DNA of 64,000 bases, taken from NCBI GenBank assembly GCA_016648135.1, contig JADDOH010023177.1, positions 1 to 64,000 of the forward strand, given 5' to 3'. Origin of the DNA: Agrypnia vestita. Its lineage: Eukaryota > Arthropoda > Insecta > Trichoptera > Phryganeidae. This document shows, one piece after another, positions 59,553 to 64,000 of this stretch. Numbering within the stretch: position 1 is the stretch's first letter; each line of letters starts with the position of its first letter. The notes below the pieces were generated by a model, which was not told the origin of the DNA, did not search any database, and worked only from the letters and a program-made list of their open reading frames with translations. The position numbers and the translations under genes are program-made.

Positions 59553-60639
59553 AGGCTAGGTAGGTATGTGCGTGTGACATGAATATTTTTTATCATTAAT
59601 TTTTATTTTGTATTTTACACCTTTATTTTTTAAATCTTTTATTTCATTTTTACATATCTATTAAAAATGTTTAAAAAACTATTTTTAATTGTACTCTTTT
59701 CCTTTTTAAATTGATTTAAAAATCACAAATTCTTTACGGCAAAATGACTGAATACGAATATTTTCTATGCTGAGGGCTAAAAATGCATAAAGTTACATTA
59801 TTCATTTTAGACAAATCGTGGATATGTCATAATTATGTCCCGCATAGCTAATATAAAACAGCGCTCCATTTTATTCTCACCCTCGACCTAGACCACGCTG
59901 ACTCTTGACGCCAGCGCTGCCTGTAAAGTGAAAAATTAAAGGAAATGTTTGCCAACATTCCTCCCTTCGGGGGGTCGTTAGAGGGCTGGCTGCAGTAACA
60001 AAGCAAAAAAAAAAGCCACATTCAACGACAAACGCAACACACTTTTTCATGGTTTATTTTGCCAGTTTTTACTTCGGTCAAGTGGTGTATTTCCATCTGT
60101 ATTCATAGGTGGTATTCGAGATGGATTATATGATGTTAATATTTCCTTCATTCTTACTCGAATTGTAAATCGATATTCTCGCGTAGCAAAAGGTTTCGTG
60201 AGCAATTTCAAAACATGGGACTAAAAAGCATCATAGTTGTCAAACTTGTAATAACTTTTCCGAATTCGCTAACCGCATAATGTATAAAAATCATTATTGT
60301 CATTCTTGTACCATTAAACGTGTAGGTAACAAAATGAATAATTTTGCATGTTTAGAAATTAAAATAAATAGAACACGGTTATTAATTTGCTTAAAAATAT
60401 TTCTTTCACCAACTTTTCTCCTTTCCTCTTAATATTCCCGTTACAACCACCTTTACATTACTAACTACGGCTTCTTATGTCATTGCGTAATTAATCAATT
60501 ATTTTTATTTCCACGTAATCCATAATATTTTCTAATTATATGTAATTATTACTTTAAAAATTCACCTTTCTATGAGAGATTCTGAACCTCTCGAAACCCA
60601 AGTAGAGATAACAGAGTTTATGTTTTCCATCCTTTTTAA
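59553..60639. other. Unannotated interval
   Basis: A balanced patch at 59.88-60.03 kb is unrecognised; the rest is A+T-rich. Confidence 0.45.
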
Positions 60640-60800
60640 TAATCATTGAGAAGCAACCGATATAAAATGCTTGGGAGTTATCAAAGAGTATAAACTTAAC
60701 TTTTCATCGAACACAAAATATGTAACAAAAAATGTAGCAAAACGAATTTTACTCTTAGGAAGTGTTCAATATTTGTATACTGTATACGGCACTTTATAAA
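60640..60800 (+). mobile_element. LINE reverse transcriptase fragment
   Basis: The frame TDIKCLGVIKEYKLNFSSNT followed by YVTKNVAKRILLLGSVQY matches the 'YLGV.id..L.f..h...v..K..kri..L.rv' step of LINE RTs. It overlaps in content with the 17.93 kb relic. Confidence 0.65.
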
Positions 60801-60944
60801 GAATGTTATGTGCACTGGAAGGTTAAGGGCCCAAAACCATAAACAAATTAACAAGGTTATTGTAATTTTTTTCTAGTTGCTTCTTATAAGGACTATAATA
60901 TATGTCATTGTAAAGAAAGACTCATTCCATGGAAATACTCCGGA

Positions 60945-61169
60945 ATGTATCCGATCAATCTCAAAAAGTTTAGAGACGCCTCGAAGAGGCGAGCTCCTTC
61001 CAGAAGCTTATATATTTTAAATATATGCAGAATGCGCATACGCATTATGTCCAGCTTTGTTCCAACTCAAGGTATACAACATAAACTAAAATATATATAT
61101 CACGACTGTTTTCCATCAATGGATAAAGAAGAGAAAATGAAACAGAAGCGCACAATTCAATCACGATAA
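60945..61169 (+). other. Unassigned 74-codon frame
   Basis: Rich in basic residues, no recognised motif. It lies between two LINE relics and may be noncoding. Confidence 0.15.
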
Positions 61170-61199
61170 TAACACATTATAAATTTGATTACAATTTAA

Positions 61200-61900
61200 T
61201 TTATTACATTTTATTTATTTATTTGAGGGAAAAGTAAGAGCATGTCTATAAATATAGTAACCAATATAAAATAATGGATATTAAATTAGGCCATTTACAA
61301 ATTTTCCACTGAATAAAGTAATTTATTAAAACAAGTAAGACATTATAAAATAAATTTTTAAAATTATTTTAACAGCAACAAGGGATGGTGGAGGGGAATA
61401 TGGGACGCGAGTAGAGGGAAAATAAATTGTATAAATTTGTTAGGGGGCGGTTGTGTAAATATTGTTTGTTTTATGTTCCTTATCTTTGAGTTAAAAATGT
61501 CAATGTGGTGATAGTTTGTGTGAAATGAATTTGTGGATCTGTAGATAAAGGAGTTTTGTTTTGAGTTGCAAAGGGGGAGATGAAAAGTAGGTGAATGTCC
61601 GTTATTGCAAGTTGAAATATGGAATGATATTCGTTGAAGAAGTTCAAGACTATTAACTTGGTCGTGTGATATTATAAATAACGTAACCACGTCAGCTATG
61701 TCTCTTTGACAAGTTAGAGTCCGCATGTTAAAAAACTCTTCATTGTTTAAATAAGATCTAAATGAGCGGAGGCTTATAGGTATCTTATGAATCTATTTTG
61801 GGCGCTTTCAATTCTATTTTTGTGTACTTCATAACCTGGGTTTCACACCTGATATGCATATTCCAAAATACTACAAACGTACGAAAAATAGGGAATAAAC
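61200..61900 (-). mobile_element. LINE 3' end (Jockey/CR1-like), copy 2
   Basis: A 120-codon open frame on the minus strand gives MRTLTCQRDIADVVTLFI, SLELLQRISFHIS, FHLPLCNSKQNSFIYRSTNS and HHIDIF, matching the 25.2-25.9 kb copy in protein and 3' UTR. A substitution-rich but still open frame suggests it is younger than most relics here. Confidence 0.75.
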
Positions 61901-62403
61901 AAAAATAGCAGCACCCGGAGCATATACAATTTTCATAACACCATTTTCAAACGAATTTTCATTTTAGATATGAATTTCTATTTTTTTAAATATCATTTGG
62001 GAAAATGCCATCTAAGCTCACGATTGCTGAATCGCGGCTTCATGGTATAAAAATATGAGGCGCACGCATTTCACTGCATCTTAAAATTTCACTCCCAACG
62101 CGCCTTAAAAATAATAACTCCAAAATTAAAATGTAAAAGCATATTATTCTATAAAGCGTTTGCCTAAATGAACTATCCTAATTTAAAATGTCTGTCGGTC
62201 CGTAATTATGACAAGCAATCAGAGCACAGCCTAAGTTACACGCAAGGGTCGTTATCGGTTATTATTATGTTTATGGCTAATAAGTAAATAAAAATCAATA
62301 AATCTCAAAAATACTATGTCCAAAGCAATAACAAAACAGATTGTTTCATCTCCATTTTTATTTCTGTGTAAGATAAATAATGAAAGGTAGGATATTTTTT
62401 TTA

Positions 62404-62780
62404 AAAATTGATTCAGCAACATTATAGATTGGCATTTAAAAAATATATTGATCGTATTATCTACTATTTTATTTGATTAATTACACCAACATACAATTAT
62501 ATAACATCTTCTTCAAATGTAGCAAATTTATTTTGTGGTAACATAATTATAATTAATATAAATTAACCTTGTTTAAACCACTTATTTATTGAAAAAAATC
62601 AACATGTTTCAAAGCCAATGGCTTCTTCATAAAAAGATGAAGAAGCCATTGGCTTTGAAACATGTTGATTTTTTTCAATAAATAAGTGGTTTAAACAAAG
62701 TTAATTTATATTAATTATAATTATATAACACCCTAACGACGGAAAGGTTTTCCGAAACATGTTGGTGTAATTAATAAAAT
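62404..62780 (+). mobile_element. Fold-back family C', interrupted host element
   Basis: The left arm (62404-62493) aligns with 52.26-52.35 kb. The right part carries the best hammerhead-like module in the window (62728-62768) and the inverse end 'ttggtgtaattaataaa'. Family C lies inserted between them. Confidence 0.7.
62507..62718. mobile_element. Fold-back family C, inserted copy with 12-bp target duplication
   Basis: Arms 62543-62630 and 62637-62724 are inverse with about one mismatch and a 6-nt loop. AATTATATAACA occurs just outside on both sides (62495-62506 and 62719-62730); the inner inverse repeat overlaps the right copy slightly. The distal arm ('cttcttcaaatgtagcaaat') is present only on the left. 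Confidence 0.8.
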
Positions 62781-63227
62781 AAAATACATACATATATACA
62801 TAAAATACATACATTAAATAGATACATACAAATGATGCAATCAATATTTTTATTTTTTATTGGTATTCTACATTTTTTTTAATTAATCAAATTATTTAAT
62901 TTAAAAAAAATTTAATCCAGTGGTACCTGAACCTAAAAACCTACCCTAAATTGCTCATAAAACCCGCTGACGATGCTAAATTTCCCAAATATTCATATGT
63001 TAAGGGCTTATCATTTCCTTCTGCGTGCTTAACGTCTCCATTACACGCTTCTTTTGTTTCCCTGGCACAATGCTCACCGCCGAAAGCCCTAGGAAAATGA
63101 AAATGTATATTTTTTCTATTCTAAACTTCTACCGCATAAGGGAGTTATGTTGACATATTTCCGAGCTTTGGGTGACCATGAATGAAGGGGTGAGATTTTA
63201 TTTAATTTTAAGTTATCAAGATATATA
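62781..63227. other. Unannotated interval
   Basis: Nothing recognised; a short 'acatacat' microsatellite at 62785-62830. Confidence 0.5.
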
Positions 63228-63400
63228 TATTATAGATGTCTCATAGAGATAAAGCTATATTTTTATATGGGAATGTAGGTATGGAAGTATTTTTGTGTGT
63301 TCATAGGACTTACGACCCATCGTACGGCTGGCTTAAGTGATCACTTTACACAATGTAACGTTCATCTTTTCCACCCATGACAGACTATCAAATTTTTGGA
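63228..63400 (+). mobile_element. Fold-back family D, left arm
   Basis: 'ttatagatgtctcatagaga', 'tacgacccatcgtacggctg' and 'gatcactttacacaatgtaa' match the 33.9 kb copy. The right arm is not seen. Confidence 0.7.
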
Positions 63401-63504
63401 GAAATAAAAAAATTGTAAGGCGCTATTTTAAACAAAGTTTTCTTATTTAATTTTGCTGTCGCACCCATTGAATCAAAATATCTTACTACTTACTTACATA
63501 CCAT

Positions 63505-63650
63505 CACGCCGTTTCCCTGCGACGGTAGACAGAGGGGATAGAACGCCACACGCCTGACACACATCTCATCTCATCTACTTTCATACATCTTCGCATACAA
63601 GCTCGACGATTGTTGAGGCTCCTAACAGGACCACCCTTCAGTATCATAAT
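63505..63650 (-). mobile_element. LINE ORF2 extreme C-terminus (RACMRRCM type), copy 2
   Basis: 'catcacgccgtttccctg' and 'catacatcttcgcatacaag' are the reverse complement of the end of the 43.8-44.3 kb copy. The coding content is partly lost. Confidence 0.65.
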
Positions 63651-63695
63651 TATTTATGTTTTTCTGTATTTCGGTTAATCTCGTCTTATTCATAT

Positions 63696-64000
63696 TGTCA
63701 CGTCTCGTGGATACAGAGTAATGAATAAAAACACTGGAAATTAATTAGCGATTTATTAATTAATAGTTAATTAACTATTCAATCTACAAAGTCACTGAAA
63801 ACGAATTAAACTTAACGCTAAATTTTAAGTTGTAATTTTTTGCAATTTATCACTCGTAAATACATTTTGTTATTGCCGAAGTACTTTATTAAATATTAAC
63901 TAGAACATTCCATCCAATTCTCGCCGCTGCAAACATTTAGGTAAGAACTTCGCTCGATTGTTCGCTTGATTTTTTGCTCCGACTGGCAACCCCGGCCGTC
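63696..64000 (-). mobile_element. LTR of family G, cut by the window edge
   Basis: It begins after ATAT (63692-63695) with TGTCACGTCTCGTGG. It contains 'gtttttattcatt' inverted, 'gactttgtagattga' inverted, and the 'gaacattccatccaattctc' and 'aacttcgctcgattg' blocks of family G. Whether it is solo or part of a full element lies outside the window. Confidence 0.65.

Overview
The window is an A+T-rich (about two thirds A+T by eye) stretch of an insect-type nuclear genome with no host gene that I can defend. The longest open frame is about 150 codons and lies antisense to a retrotransposon relic. What can be recognised is a dense layer of decayed and nested transposable elements: non-LTR retrotransposon reverse-transcriptase tails, solo LTRs that target ATAT, tRNA-derived SINEs, a Penelope-like relic, mariner relics, and small TIR or fold-back elements of hAT-, Tc1/mariner- and piggyBac-like type. 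Short arthropod-style LTR promoters, microsatellite-tailed retrotransposon ends and 'agatggcgctagttg' repeats point to an insect. Lepidoptera is my guess and is not proven.

Layout. 0-12 kb: a SINE, a LINE tail, a fold-back (2.75 kb), LTRs at 4.9-5.5, 6.75-7.34 and 10.14-10.71 kb, and a LINE tail at 11.1-11.6 kb. 12-20 kb: two TA-flanked MITEs, one inside an LTR, a large fold-back at 13.9 kb, a LINE fragment, MITE family M and a minisatellite. 20-32 kb: repeat family J, two copies of fold-back family A (23.1 and 29.0 kb), an LTR at 23.9 kb, several LINE C-termini, and a solo LTR at 30.8 kb. A cluster at 31.5-32.4 kb holds a mariner relic, a Penelope-like endonuclease tail and a hAT-like MITE. 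32-48 kb: a SINE abutting fold-back family D, a small solo LTR, LINE tails and a tandem duplication. 48-64 kb: a SINE split by a TTAA-flanked element, fold-back B with a 13-bp target duplication, a mariner pseudogene, more LINE tails, an inverted SINE pair, one fold-back nested in another (62.4-62.8 kb), and an LTR running off the right edge.

The most interesting signal is shared by four or five otherwise different fold-back families (A, B, C and C'). Each carries a CUGANGA - hairpin - GAAAC(G/A)U module followed by GUH. The bases just after GUH can pair with those just before CUGANGA, which is the layout of a hammerhead ribozyme with a very short, self-complementary stem III. Hammerheads of this kind are known from Penelope-like elements and retrozymes, and a Penelope-like relic is present here. 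The target duplications of 12-13 bp beside two of these elements fit retroposition. These calls come from reading the sequence; no search or folding program was run.
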